DNA from: Clostridium cellulovorans 743B
GTDB taxonomy: Bacteria > Bacillota > Clostridia > Clostridiales > Clostridiaceae
Length of the DNA stretch: 64,000 bases
NCBI RefSeq assembly: GCF_000145275.1
Contig: NC_014393.1
Coordinates: 4,588,001 to 4,652,000, forward strand
Direction of reading: 5' to 3'
Every line of letters starts with the position of its first letter. Within the stretch, counting starts at the first letter, position 1. The notes below the pieces were generated by a model. That model did not search any database, was not told where the DNA came from, and saw only the letters and a program-made list of their open reading frames with translations. This document shows, piece after piece, positions 33,429-42,248 of this stretch. The position numbers and the translations under genes are program-made.

Positions 33429-34943
33429 TTACTTCATATACTTTGTTGCTAACGACATTATCTCTTCTTCTGTAGCAGCCTTGCCTTCTACAATACCTGC
33501 AAGCTTTCCTTCACACATGACCATTACTCTATCTGACATTCCTAAAAGTTCTGGTAATTCAGATGATATCATTATGATGCTCTTACCCTGTTTTGTAAGT
33601 TCGACCATAAGGGAATATATCTCGAATTTAGCACCTACATCTATCCCTCTAGTAGGCTCATCAAGAATAAGTATATCTGGCTCTGTAAGAAGCCATCTGC
33701 CAATAAGCACCTTCTGCTGATTTCCACCAGATAAATTCATTATAAATTCCTTTTCTGAAGGTGTTTTTACTTTCAATTTTTCGATATTTTTCTTTGTATC
33801 TTCTTTACGTTTTCTATCATTTAATAGTCTTAATGTTGTCAGATAATTATCTTGACTAGCGATAGTAGTATTTTCTGTTAAAGATAATACTGGGAAAATA
33901 CCAGTAACTCTTCGCTCTTCAGTTAAAAGTGCTATCTTATTCTTTTTTGCATCCATTGGATTTTTTATTTTAACCTCTTTACCATTTACGCTAATTGTAC
34001 CTGTTTCAATGCTTCTAAGCCCAAATATAGCTTCCATAAGCTCTGTTCTCTGAGCTCCAACAAGACCTCCTACTCCAAGTATTTCCCCCTTTTTAAGATC
34101 AAAGGAAACATCCTTAAAGGATTTTGGAAATGGAGAGGTGAAATTTTCAACTTTTAAGATTACATCCCCAGGAATAGTATTTTTTTCTGGGAATCTATTT
34201 GTTAGGTCACGACCAACCATTCTTTTTATTATAAGATCTGTAGTCAGCTCCTTGGCAGCCCATGTACCTATATATTTTCCATCTCTCATTATTGTTACTT
34301 CATCTGATATCTGAAGGATTTCTTCCATCTTATGAGATATATAAATAATTGAAACCCCTTGCTTTTGAAGATCACGAATTATTTTAAAAAGGTGAGCAAC
34401 TTCTGTTTCTGTTAAAGACGAAGTTGGTTCGTCCATTACTATAACCTTCGCGTTGTACGATACAGCTTTTGCTATCTCCATTTGTTGCACAATTGAAACT
34501 GAAAGCGTATCTACAATAACATCAGGTTCTACATTGATTTCTAATTTTTTAAAAAGTTCTACAGTATCGTTGTGCATTTTTTTGCTGTCAACTAATTTAA
34601 AAGGTCCTACGCCTTTAAGTGGAAGTCGTCCTAACCACATGTTTTCCATAACATTACGAAATCTAACAGGATGAAGCTCTTGATGGATCATAGCAATCCC
34701 ATTATCTAAAGCTTCCTTGGAATTGTTCACCTCTATTTTTTTACCCTCTAGGATTATTTCTCCTTGGTCCTGTTTATATATACCAAAGAGGCATTTCATC
34801 AAGGTGGATTTTCCTGCTCCATTCTCCCCCATTAGGGCATGTACTGAACCTGGTCTGATTTTAAGTGTTACATCATCCAATGCTTTTACACCAGGAAACT
34901 CTTTAGATATATTTCTTAGCTCAAGCAAATAATTGTTCTCCAT
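33429..34943 (-). CDS. mglA: Galactose/methyl-galactoside ABC importer ATPase (two ABC domains)
   Basis: This 504-residue tandem ATPase is typical of CUT2 importers (MglA, RbsA). The first domain has Walker A GENGAGKST and Walker B VIVMDEPTSS. The second has the altered A-loop GLVGAQRTE and Walker B LILDEPTRGIDVG with signature LSGGNQQKV. It powers sugar uptake together with MglB and MglC. A 13-bp hairpin separates it from mglB. Confidence 0.95.
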   Translation of the reverse strand: MENNYLLELRNISKEFPGVKALDDVTLKIRPGSVHALMGENGAGKSTLMKCLFGIYKQDQGEIILEGKKIEVNNSKEALDNGIAMIHQELHPVRFRNVMENMWLGRLPLKGVGPFKLVDSKKMHNDTVELFKKLEINVEPDVIVDTLSVSIVQQMEIAKAVSYNAKVIVMDEPTSSLTETEVAHLFKIIRDLQKQGVSIIYISHKMEEILQISDEVTIMRDGKYIGTWAAKELTTDLIIKRMVGRDLTNRFPEKNTIPGDVILKVENFTSPFPKSFKDVSFDLKKGEILGVGGLVGAQRTELMEAIFGLRSIETGTISVNGKEVKIKNPMDAKKNKIALLTEERRVTGIFPVLSLTENTTIASQDNYLTTLRLLNDRKRKEDTKKNIEKLKVKTPSEKEFIMNLSGGNQQKVLIGRWLLTEPDILILDEPTRGIDVGAKFEIYSLMVELTKQGKSIIMISSELPELLGMSDRVMVMCEGKLAGIVEGKAATEEEIMSLATKYMK

Positions 34944-34983
34944 TATCTCATACCTCCAAAAAGAATTCCTGAATCTTGATTTA

Positions 34984-35025
34984 ATTCAATCAAGGACTAA
35001 CTTCTCTTGTTATCCTTGATTGAAT
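34984..35025 (-). promoter_or_regulatory. Intercistronic hairpin between mglB and mglA
   Basis: ATTCAATCAAGGA and TCCTTGATTGAAT are perfect 13-bp complements around a 16-nt loop, without a T-run. It is suited to protecting the mglB message end or weakening downstream expression. Confidence 0.6.
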
Positions 35026-35048
35026 CTAAATTCATATTGCTTCAGAAA

Positions 35049-36080
35049 CTACTTTGCATCACTTATATTGTCTTTTGTAATCTTTTTATAATCTATCCAT
35101 ACATATTTTCCGTCAACTATGTCATAACCTGTGTTATCTTTAGAAGGTGTTTCTCCTTTTCCTACTACTTCCGCAATTTTAAGTGTTGCTATACCTTGAT
35201 TTTTAGCATCATTTAAAACTGTTCCAAGCATTGTTCCATCTTCTATAGCTTTAACTCCTGGTGCTGTAGCATCAACACCTACAACTGGGATATATTTCCC
35301 GCCAGTGAAGTATCCTGCTGCTTTTAATGCTTCTATTGCACCAAGTGCCATATCATCATTATTTGCGAAAACTGCTTCTATCTGGTCTCCTTTTGAAGTT
35401 AAGAAAGACTGCATTTTATCCTGCGCTTTTACACGATCCCACATACCTGTATCAGTTGCTAATTGATTTGATTTTATTCCTTGTGTTGTTAATTCATCTA
35501 TAGAATATTTTGTCCTTGCTATAGCATCAGAATTTCCTGGTTCCCCTGTAAGCATTACATAATCAATAACACCATCATGATTCTTATCTGCTTCAGGATG
35601 TGCTTTCCAATATTCTGCCATGATTTTCCCTTGAATTGTACCTGATTGTTCAGGCTTAGCTCCTACATAATATAGCTTATCCCAGCTATTCATATCTGAT
35701 TCTGAAGGTACACGATTAAAGAATACTATTGGAATATTAGCTGATTTTGCTTTGCTGATAATTGTGCTAGAAGCTTTAGGATCAACTGGATTAATAGCTA
35801 GTGCACTAACTTTCTTTGTGATAAATAAGTCGATTTTATCATTTTGAGTTGATGTTGAATTTTGACTATCAACTATGTCAGCAGTTACATTATCAGTTGA
35901 AGCTTGACTTGTGATTGAATTACGTACTCCAGTCATAAAAGTATCGTCAAACTTATAAATTGTAGTTCCTATGGTTACTTTTTTATCCCCTGAATCTGCT
36001 TTTGAACCTGAACTTGAACACCCTGTTAATGCTGTTGTAGCTATAGTTGCCATTAATACAAGAGTTATAATTTTTTTCAT
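35049..36080 (-). CDS. mglB: Galactose/glucose-binding lipoprotein
   Basis: This 343-residue substrate-binding lipoprotein of the galactose importer has signal peptide 1-20 with lipobox LTGC (C21), then a Ser/Gly linker. The binding fold closely follows E. coli MglB: GTTIYKFDDTFM, DSQNSTSTQNDKID, NPVDP, FFNRVPSE, the Ca-site-like DKNHDGVID, TGEPGNSDA and FANNDDMALGA. Galactose or glucose is the likely ligand; exact specificity is uncertain. It is first in the mglBAC operon, downstream of candidate regulator sites. Confidence 0.9.
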   Translation of the reverse strand: MKKIITLVLMATIATTALTGCSSSGSKADSGDKKVTIGTTIYKFDDTFMTGVRNSITSQASTDNVTADIVDSQNSTSTQNDKIDLFITKKVSALAINPVDPKASSTIISKAKSANIPIVFFNRVPSESDMNSWDKLYYVGAKPEQSGTIQGKIMAEYWKAHPEADKNHDGVIDYVMLTGEPGNSDAIARTKYSIDELTTQGIKSNQLATDTGMWDRVKAQDKMQSFLTSKGDQIEAVFANNDDMALGAIEALKAAGYFTGGKYIPVVGVDATAPGVKAIEDGTMLGTVLNDAKNQGIATLKIAEVVGKGETPSKDNTGYDIVDGKYVWIDYKKITKDNISDAK

Positions 36081-36106
36081 TTGTAGTTCCCCCTAAGAAT
36101 TGTTGT

Positions 36107-36120
36107 TATAATCGTTTTCA
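36107..36120 (-). promoter_or_regulatory. cre-like site in the mglB leader
   Basis: TGAAAACGATTATA on the minus strand fits the CcpA cre consensus except for one base (T for the late C). It sits 27-40 bases before the mglB start codon. Confidence 0.35.
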
Positions 36121-36128
36121 TGGACTAA

Positions 36129-36153
36129 TATTAACATGTCCAATATGTTAATA
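36129..36153. promoter_or_regulatory. Dyad upstream of mglB
   Basis: TATTAACAT and ATGTTAATA form a 9-bp inverted repeat with a 7-bp spacer, between the triple direct repeat and the mglB start. It may be an operator. Confidence 0.4.
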
Positions 36154-36159
36154 GAATGC

Positions 36160-36210
36160 AAAATTCTACACTGATATATTAAAATTCTACTCTCTTTAAA
36201 ATTGTACACT
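36160..36210 (-). promoter_or_regulatory. Three direct repeats upstream of mglB (likely response-regulator sites)
   Basis: AAAATTCTACACT (36160-36172), AAAATTCTACTCT (36181-36193) and AAAATTGTACACT (36198-36210) are near-identical, with starts 21 and 17 bp apart. On the coding strand this reads AGTGTAGAATTTT. AraC-type regulators bind such direct repeats about two helix turns apart. Confidence 0.6.
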
Positions 36211-36237
36211 TCTCCAATAATCCAGCATTAAATTTAT

Positions 36238-36281
36238 AAGAGTAAATAAAATATGCTATAAACATACTCTATTTACTCTTA
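36238..36281 (-). terminator. Hairpin after the anchored MglB-like gene
   Basis: AGAGTAAATA and TATTTACTCT pair, with an inner ATATG/CATA stem, 20 bases after the stop at 36299. It separates the sensor operon from mglBAC. Confidence 0.6.
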
Positions 36282-36298
36282 TTTTTCATATATAAAAT

Positions 36299-37360
36299 CT
36301 AATATTTATAAGCTTCTTTTGCAACGTCTAAATTATCTTTTGTAATAGCTACATAAGGTACCCTTACTGATTTATCAGACCCCATAACAAAAGCTGTTCC
36401 TTTAAGAATATCATCACCTTTTGACGCATTTATAGCAAGATTTATTACTGCAGCACCCTGTTTTTTTGCATCATTGAGTACTGTACCCACCATTTTCCCT
36501 TCAGTAATTTCCTGTATGGCTTCCTGAATTGCATCAACACCAACCACTGGAACAAAATTATCCCCTGACATATATCCATTCTTTTCAAGAGAGTTAATTG
36601 CACCTATTGCCATAGTGTCATTATTTGATATGACAAATTCAATATTATTGCCGAACTGTGCTATCCATTGATCCATCTTTCCCCGTGCCCTTACTTCATC
36701 CCACATGGCATAATGGGAATCCAATTCTCTTACTTGTATACCTGAATTTTTTATTTCGTCTATTACATATTTTGCTCTTATTTCTGCGTCTGGGTGGCCA
36801 GGTTCTCCTTTTAGTAAAACATAAGAAAGAATTCCATCCTTGTCTTTATCCCATTGCAAGTTCTTTCTCCATAATTTAGCTATCATTTTACCTTGAAGAA
36901 TTCCAGCTTCTGAAGAATCTGCACCTACATACCAAGCATTACTATAACTTTTTAGAACAGAGGCTTCTGGTTCCTTATTAAAAAAAATTACTGGCACTTC
37001 AGCATTTTTCGCTTTGTTTATAATTGTTTCAGCAGCTGTAGGCTCTACAAGATTCACTACAAGAACTCGTACTTTATCATCAATCATCTCATCAATCTGT
37101 TGAAATTGCCTTGATTGGTCGTTTTGTGAGTCTTGAACATTCAGGGCTGCTTTCCCAAAAGAAGTTTCTTCCATGCTCTCGCTTACATAAGATATAAAAG
37201 TATCATCATATTTATAAATAACCGCTCCAATTTTAGGGAATCCATCTTTATAACCAATTTCCATAAAAATATTTCTGTTCATGCTTACTATGAAAAATGT
37301 TATTATTACTAATGCTATAAATACAATTAAATAAACTCTTGTACTTTTACTATTTTTCAT
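36299..37360 (-). CDS. Membrane-anchored MglB-like galactose-binding protein (sensor)
   Basis: This 353-residue protein is a close relative of MglB: VIYKYDDTFI, DSQNDQSRQ, NLVEP, FFNKEPE, DKDKDGILS, LKGEPGHPDAE, SNNDTMAIGA. Instead of a lipobox it has an uncleaved N-terminal membrane segment (about 8-27), so it is tethered outside the membrane. It lies in the same run as a kinase, a regulator and another anchored binding protein. I infer it signals galactose to the kinase rather than feeding the transporter, as XylFII does for LytS in C. beijerinckii. Confidence 0.85.
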   Translation of the reverse strand: MKNSKSTRVYLIVFIALVIITFFIVSMNRNIFMEIGYKDGFPKIGAVIYKYDDTFISYVSESMEETSFGKAALNVQDSQNDQSRQFQQIDEMIDDKVRVLVVNLVEPTAAETIINKAKNAEVPVIFFNKEPEASVLKSYSNAWYVGADSSEAGILQGKMIAKLWRKNLQWDKDKDGILSYVLLKGEPGHPDAEIRAKYVIDEIKNSGIQVRELDSHYAMWDEVRARGKMDQWIAQFGNNIEFVISNNDTMAIGAINSLEKNGYMSGDNFVPVVGVDAIQEAIQEITEGKMVGTVLNDAKKQGAAVINLAINASKGDDILKGTAFVMGSDKSVRVPYVAITKDNLDVAKEAYKY

Positions 37361-37414
37361 CCTTTGTCTCCTATACTTATATGTAAATATCTAATCTAAA
37401 AATCCCACTCACCC

Positions 37415-37453
37415 ATTAAATCTATCAGTCTTAACATTAAATATCAGACTTAA
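37415..37453 (-). repeat. Short direct repeat between the two anchored binding proteins
   Basis: ATTAAATCTATCAGTCTTAA (37415-37434) and ATTAAATATCAGACTTAA (37436-37453) are near-copies, shifted 21 bp, with a 2-base deletion and one change in the second. They lie upstream of the MglB-like gene and could be regulator sites. Confidence 0.35.
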
Positions 37454-37525
37454 AATAGGTTTTCCATAAGTTCAATGCTAAATTAGTTTATTTATATAGA
37501 TTTTTTATAAACTTTCAATTACCGA

Positions 37526-38533
37526 TCACTGAGTAAATGGGAATAGAATCTTCTGATTTTCAGGCAAATATATGGCATCATTATCAATAACAGTAAATCC
37601 ACTTTCAATATACCTTGGAATACTTTTTCCTTGTAGCTTTAAAACCGCATTTTTAACAGCTAAATATCCCATGCTAAAAGGACTCTGTATAACCACAGAT
37701 TGTATTGTTCCATCTTCCATATATTTAACTTCTTGATAATCACCATCAAAGGCCACTACTTTTATCTTTCCTTTCAAGCCTAACTTTTCTATAGCTCTTG
37801 CTACACCAATTGAAGCTTTATAGTTTAGAGCAATTATCACCGATATATCTTCATTATTTGATATTAATTCCTTCGCTATCCTTTCAGCTCCATTTGAATC
37901 TTTAATGTCGCACCACCTATCAATTACTTGTATTTCTTTATAATCTTTGGTAACTTCTTTTATCCCCTTATATCTATCAAATTCATTACTACCTGTTTTT
38001 TTATCAAAGCCTACAATAGCAGCCACTGAATTCATTCTTGCAAGACTTACAAGTTTTTCTCCTGCACTTTTACCCGCACTTAGATTATCTGTTGCTATAC
38101 AGCACGCTATCTTTGCCGTATTTACTTTACTATCTACAGTCATTACAATTATACCTTTGTTAACTGCAGCTTCAACTGGTTCCACAAGTTCCTGAAAACT
38201 ACTGGGTACCAATAATAAAGCATCCACTTTCATTGCTACTGCTTCATTTATAAGGTTTTGCTGGATTGTAATATCACCTCCGTCTTCAGGAGCAACAATA
38301 TTCAGTTTAATATCGAACTCTTTTGCCGCTGTCTCAGCACCAAGCTTTACATTTTTCCAGTAATCATCACTCTGATTTAAAAGAATAAGGCTTATGTTTT
38401 TAATCTTCTCATTTTGTGTGGAGATTCTTTTCTGATAATAGAAAGGAAAAACTATTATAGAGATCAATAGAGCTATAAATATAATCCACTTAATGTTAAA
38501 ATTGATTTTAATCTTCATCGTTAACCTCTTCAC
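37526..38533 (-). CDS. Membrane-anchored sugar-binding protein (RbsB-like sensor)
   Basis: A 335-residue periplasmic-binding-protein fold with an uncleaved N-terminal membrane helix (about 14-28) and no lipobox. Type I binding motifs are ISLILLNQSDDYWKN, AMKVDALLLVPSS, VMTVDSKVN, CIATDNLSAGKSAGE and VVAFDGDYQEVKYMEDG. It is only distantly related to the MglB-like proteins nearby. It directly follows the kinase gene without a gap, so it probably modulates the kinase with sugar bound. The ligand is unknown. Confidence 0.85.
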   Translation of the reverse strand: MKRLTMKIKINFNIKWIIFIALLISIIVFPFYYQKRISTQNEKIKNISLILLNQSDDYWKNVKLGAETAAKEFDIKLNIVAPEDGGDITIQQNLINEAVAMKVDALLLVPSSFQELVEPVEAAVNKGIIVMTVDSKVNTAKIACCIATDNLSAGKSAGEKLVSLARMNSVAAIVGFDKKTGSNEFDRYKGIKEVTKDYKEIQVIDRWCDIKDSNGAERIAKELISNNEDISVIIALNYKASIGVARAIEKLGLKGKIKVVAFDGDYQEVKYMEDGTIQSVVIQSPFSMGYLAVKNAVLKLQGKSIPRYIESGFTVIDNDAIYLPENQKILFPFTQ

Positions 38534-40300
38534 TTAAATTTCTACTATAGGTAACCATATTTTTATGTTAGTGCCTTCTTCTAGCTCACTTTTTATCTCA
38601 AGACCATACTCTTTTCCATAAGTCAGCTGAATCCTTTCATGAACATTCTTCACACCTATGCCAGAACCAGCTTTTGGTTCAGTCTCATATTCAAGTAGAT
38701 GCGGAAGTTTTTCAGGCTCTATTCCAAGCCCATTATCACTAATCTCAAATAACAGTTTTCCATCAACAATAGAAGTGCTTATTTTAATGTATCCTTGATC
38801 CTGCATATACTCTATCCCATGGTAAATAGAATTTTCTATCAGTGGCTGCAGAATTAACTTTGTTGTTTTTAAGTGCATTGTCTCTGGATCAGTTTCTATG
38901 TCATAAGTAAATTTATTCTTGAACCTAATCTTTTGAATTATAAGATAATTTCTTGCATGCTCTATTTCTTGCTCAACTGAGATAATATTTCGGCCTTTAC
39001 TAATACTTATTCTAAACAATTTAGCTAAAGAAGTTACCATTGTTATAACATCTTGACTTTTACCATTCTCCGCCATCCAAACAATAGAATCTAAAGTATT
39101 ATACAAAAAATGAGGATTGATCTGAGATTGAAGTGCATCTAATTCACTTTTTCGTTTTGACTCTTGTTCTATCACAATTTGACTCATGAGAGACCTAACC
39201 TTTGACAACATTAAATTAAAGGCTTGGGATAGCTTTACAACTTCGTCTTCACCCTTTGCGTCTATCTGAATATCAAAGTTTCCTTCTTCAACCTTTTTCA
39301 TGGATTTCTCTAACTGCTTTATTGGTTGTGATATCTTTGCAGAAATAAACGAGAATGTTAGCACGATTAGTAGAATACAAGAAATTAAAATCCATATAAC
39401 GAAGTTCATAATTTCTTTTTTTGATGCCACGATTTCTGAGACATTTGCCACCGCAACAACTTTCCAATTTGTATATTTAACAGTTTTTATAGTCACAAGT
39501 TGCTTACCCTCATCAGAATTTTCAATATAACTGCCAAGGTAATCCTGATTCTTTTCTTTTTTAAGACCTATATTGATAAGTTGTTGCTGAGGATGGTATA
39601 TTATATCGTTTTCAGAATCCACAATGTATAAATACCCATTTTTCCCTATACTCACATTCTGACACAACTGACTTATATTACTATAATTCATATCCACAAG
39701 AAGCACTCCATGCCTTGTTGTATTCCCATCAGTATAATCAATAGTCCTACTTAATGAAACAACCCAATCATATTTTCCTTGAAAAAGATTCTGAACATGT
39801 GGTAGCGAAAAAATAAGGTTACCAGATTTGTTCAATGCATTTTCAAACCATCCTTGTGATGTAATATCAGCACCAGACTTTAATTGAACTTTAGAAGTAC
39901 CAAGAAGAAGTTCTCCAGTTTCTGAAAATACTGCTAGTGTAGTAATGTCATTACGAGTGCTTTGTATAACATTCATCTGATCCATAAGATTGCTGTTTTG
40001 AATATTGGGGTTTAGATAAATATTGTTACTCAAAAGATTAGAAACGTTAACCATGCTGTTTAAATAATATTCTATATTAGAATTTATCTGATCAACTAAC
40101 TCCTGAATTGCTGATGCAGCATTTTTTTCTGAGGTATCAGCAAACTTGCTATAGCTTATAATCCCTACAAAAAGCATTGCTAAAATTGTTACAGCCGTAA
40201 AAGATATCGTTATAATAAATTGAATGCTTTTTAGCTTTATCGCTTTCATCAATCGCTGAAAGGGCTTCTTTAAAACTCTAGTAATAACGTCATTCTCCAA
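38534..40300 (-). CDS. YesM-family sensor histidine kinase
   Basis: This 588-residue two-pass membrane kinase has a first helix (about 25-45), a dCache-like extracytoplasmic domain and a second helix (about 297-320). A HAMP linker leads to the LytS/YesM-type kinase region with SQINPHFLYNTLDSIVW (phospho-His) and an ATPase ending in ISDNGLGIEPEKL and GSGIGVKNVHERI. It lies 12 bases after the regulator gene. With the adjacent anchored binding proteins it forms a sugar-sensing complex that should phosphorylate the YesN-type regulator. Confidence 0.95.
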   Translation of the reverse strand: MENDVITRVLKKPFQRLMKAIKLKSIQFIITISFTAVTILAMLFVGIISYSKFADTSEKNAASAIQELVDQINSNIEYYLNSMVNVSNLLSNNIYLNPNIQNSNLMDQMNVIQSTRNDITTLAVFSETGELLLGTSKVQLKSGADITSQGWFENALNKSGNLIFSLPHVQNLFQGKYDWVVSLSRTIDYTDGNTTRHGVLLVDMNYSNISQLCQNVSIGKNGYLYIVDSENDIIYHPQQQLINIGLKKEKNQDYLGSYIENSDEGKQLVTIKTVKYTNWKVVAVANVSEIVASKKEIMNFVIWILISCILLIVLTFSFISAKISQPIKQLEKSMKKVEEGNFDIQIDAKGEDEVVKLSQAFNLMLSKVRSLMSQIVIEQESKRKSELDALQSQINPHFLYNTLDSIVWMAENGKSQDVITMVTSLAKLFRISISKGRNIISVEQEIEHARNYLIIQKIRFKNKFTYDIETDPETMHLKTTKLILQPLIENSIYHGIEYMQDQGYIKISTSIVDGKLLFEISDNGLGIEPEKLPHLLEYETEPKAGSGIGVKNVHERIQLTYGKEYGLEIKSELEEGTNIKIWLPIVEI

Positions 40301-40312
40301 AGCTTCATCTCC

Positions 40313-41935
40313 TTAACTAGTCTTCCCACTCCTATATTCTGATGGTGACATCCCAAGATACCTTTTAAAACTGTAACTAAAATAATTAGGCTCTGAATAT
40401 CCTACTTTTCTTGCCACCTCAAATGTCTTCATATCGGTAGTTTTAAGAAGCTGCTTTGCTTCATCCATCCTTATGGAAGTCAAATAGTTGATGAAAGTCA
40501 TTTTAGTTTCTTTCTTGAATAAGAGACTAAAATACGTCTGACTTATATGTAAGTGATTGCACAAATCATTGATGTTAAGTTCACTATCACTGTAGTTCCT
40601 ATGGATATAGTCCTTTGCTTTTTCAATTAAAAGTTCACAAGTATCTTTCCTATCCTTCATAATATGACTCATTATTTTCAGAGATATTTCCTTAAGCCAG
40701 GTTTTTACGTGTTTTAGGTCATTGAAACTATATAACTCAACAAAAATATTATAATCTCTTCCAAATATAGAGGCTAAATCCACATTAGAACTCTGAGCAG
40801 CCTTAAGTATAGCAGTAAGCATTTCGAGAAGGTATATCTGATAATCCTTAAAAGAAGCTTTAGTATCAGTAAGCTTATCAAACATTCTGTCTATAGTTTC
40901 ACTGACCTCAACTTCCGTGCCAACCTTTATAGAACTTTCCATCTCGTGTTCCATATTTTTATCGAAGATAATCTTATCTTTACTACCTGGCTCTATATCT
41001 TCGATCCATATAATTCTGTTACTACCTAAAATCAACCTATAATCTAATGCAGCCATAGCATTAACCCACGAGTTAGAAATCATAGAAGTATCTGTCTCCA
41101 TTGTTCCAAGACCAATTGTAACTTCAAGCATTAAATACTTTTCAATACTTTGTCGTATTTCTTCAAGGATTGATAACATTTCTCTAATAACAGTTTCAGC
41201 TTTTTCTTCTTCAGCAGAAATTATTAATACAATCCTATCATTATGAATAAAAATATTATGAATATCATGCATAAACCCAATTTCAGTTACTACGTTTAAA
41301 ACAGCATATATGATTAATTCTGCCTCTTCACCGAATTTATACCTATGTTTACCTTTTAGAATACTATCATCAATACTTATAACTGCTACCGTAAAAAAGT
41401 TGCCTGCTAATTTAATATCATAATTTTTGCACTTTTCGTATATCTCATCTTTTTCCAAACTATTTGTTATCAACGATGAAAAAAACTTTTCCTTTAAAAT
41501 TGGTAAACTCTTTGTATAGTGAGCTCGTAATAACTCTGTATTTTCTTTTTCTGAAATCTCTTCATCAAGCTGTGTTTTAAGCCTTAAAAGAATATCTATA
41601 AGTTCATCTGAAGAAATAGGTTTTAATGCGTATTCAATTACTCTTAGATTTATCGCCTTCTGGGCATACTCAAATTCATCAAAACCTGTTAATATTACTA
41701 TTTTAGTAGTAGGAATGCTTTTTCTAAGTTCTTGTGATAGCTTAATCCCATCCATAAAAGGCATCTTTATATCAGTAATCACTACATCTGGCATTACCTT
41801 TTCGGCTATCTCTAAAGCCTCTCTACCATTTTCCGCTTCTCCAACCAGTTCAAAGCCGTACTTTTCCCACTCTATTTTCTTTACAATTCCTTGTCTCACT
41901 TCTTCTTCATCATCAACCAATAATAATTTATACAT
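40313..41935 (-). CDS. YesN-type response regulator with AraC DNA-binding domain
   Basis: This 540-residue regulator has a receiver domain (1-120, D8/D9, phosphoacceptor D55 in ITDIKMP, K at VIEYALKP), a long middle region (about 150-430), and an AraC-type double helix-turn-helix at the C-terminus (about 435-540; LCNHLHISQTYFSLLFKKETK and YSEPNYFSYSFKRYLGMSPSEYR). It is first in the kinase operon and most likely activates mglBAC by binding the three direct repeats upstream of mglB. Confidence 0.95.
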   Translation of the reverse strand: MYKLLLVDDEEEVRQGIVKKIEWEKYGFELVGEAENGREALEIAEKVMPDVVITDIKMPFMDGIKLSQELRKSIPTTKIVILTGFDEFEYAQKAINLRVIEYALKPISSDELIDILLRLKTQLDEEISEKENTELLRAHYTKSLPILKEKFFSSLITNSLEKDEIYEKCKNYDIKLAGNFFTVAVISIDDSILKGKHRYKFGEEAELIIYAVLNVVTEIGFMHDIHNIFIHNDRIVLIISAEEEKAETVIREMLSILEEIRQSIEKYLMLEVTIGLGTMETDTSMISNSWVNAMAALDYRLILGSNRIIWIEDIEPGSKDKIIFDKNMEHEMESSIKVGTEVEVSETIDRMFDKLTDTKASFKDYQIYLLEMLTAILKAAQSSNVDLASIFGRDYNIFVELYSFNDLKHVKTWLKEISLKIMSHIMKDRKDTCELLIEKAKDYIHRNYSDSELNINDLCNHLHISQTYFSLLFKKETKMTFINYLTSIRMDEAKQLLKTTDMKTFEVARKVGYSEPNYFSYSFKRYLGMSPSEYRSGKTS

Positions 41936-42088
41936 TGGTACCTCCCTAACCTTTGGTATATAGCAATAGTTATAGTATTACTAATTATATATCATTATTT
42001 GAAGAAATGAATATATATATGTTGAATTTACGGTTAATTATCAACTTGATTTTGAATTAAATATTATAACATTTAATTTTTATACAAA
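41936..42088. other. Promoter region of the regulator-kinase operon
   Basis: AT-rich leader upstream of the YesN-type regulator. No clear operator is seen; none of the AGTGTAGAATTTT repeats occurs here. Confidence 0.4.
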
Positions 42089-42127
42089 AGGCATATATGT
42101 ATTGATCGTCTCAACACATATATGCCT
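42089..42127 (-). terminator. Terminator of the FUSC-like gene
   Basis: AGGCATATATGT and ACATATATGCCT form a perfect 12-bp stem, followed on the minus strand by TTTTGTATAAAAATT. Confidence 0.75.
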
Positions 42128-42248
42128 ATAAAATGTATACTTTTATAAAGTTTCATTCTTATCAACTGCTGAATATATACCATAACAACAATTTTAAAAT
42201 GCCGAATAGCAATTTCTATATGAAAATGCCACCATGCTCCTAGGTATT

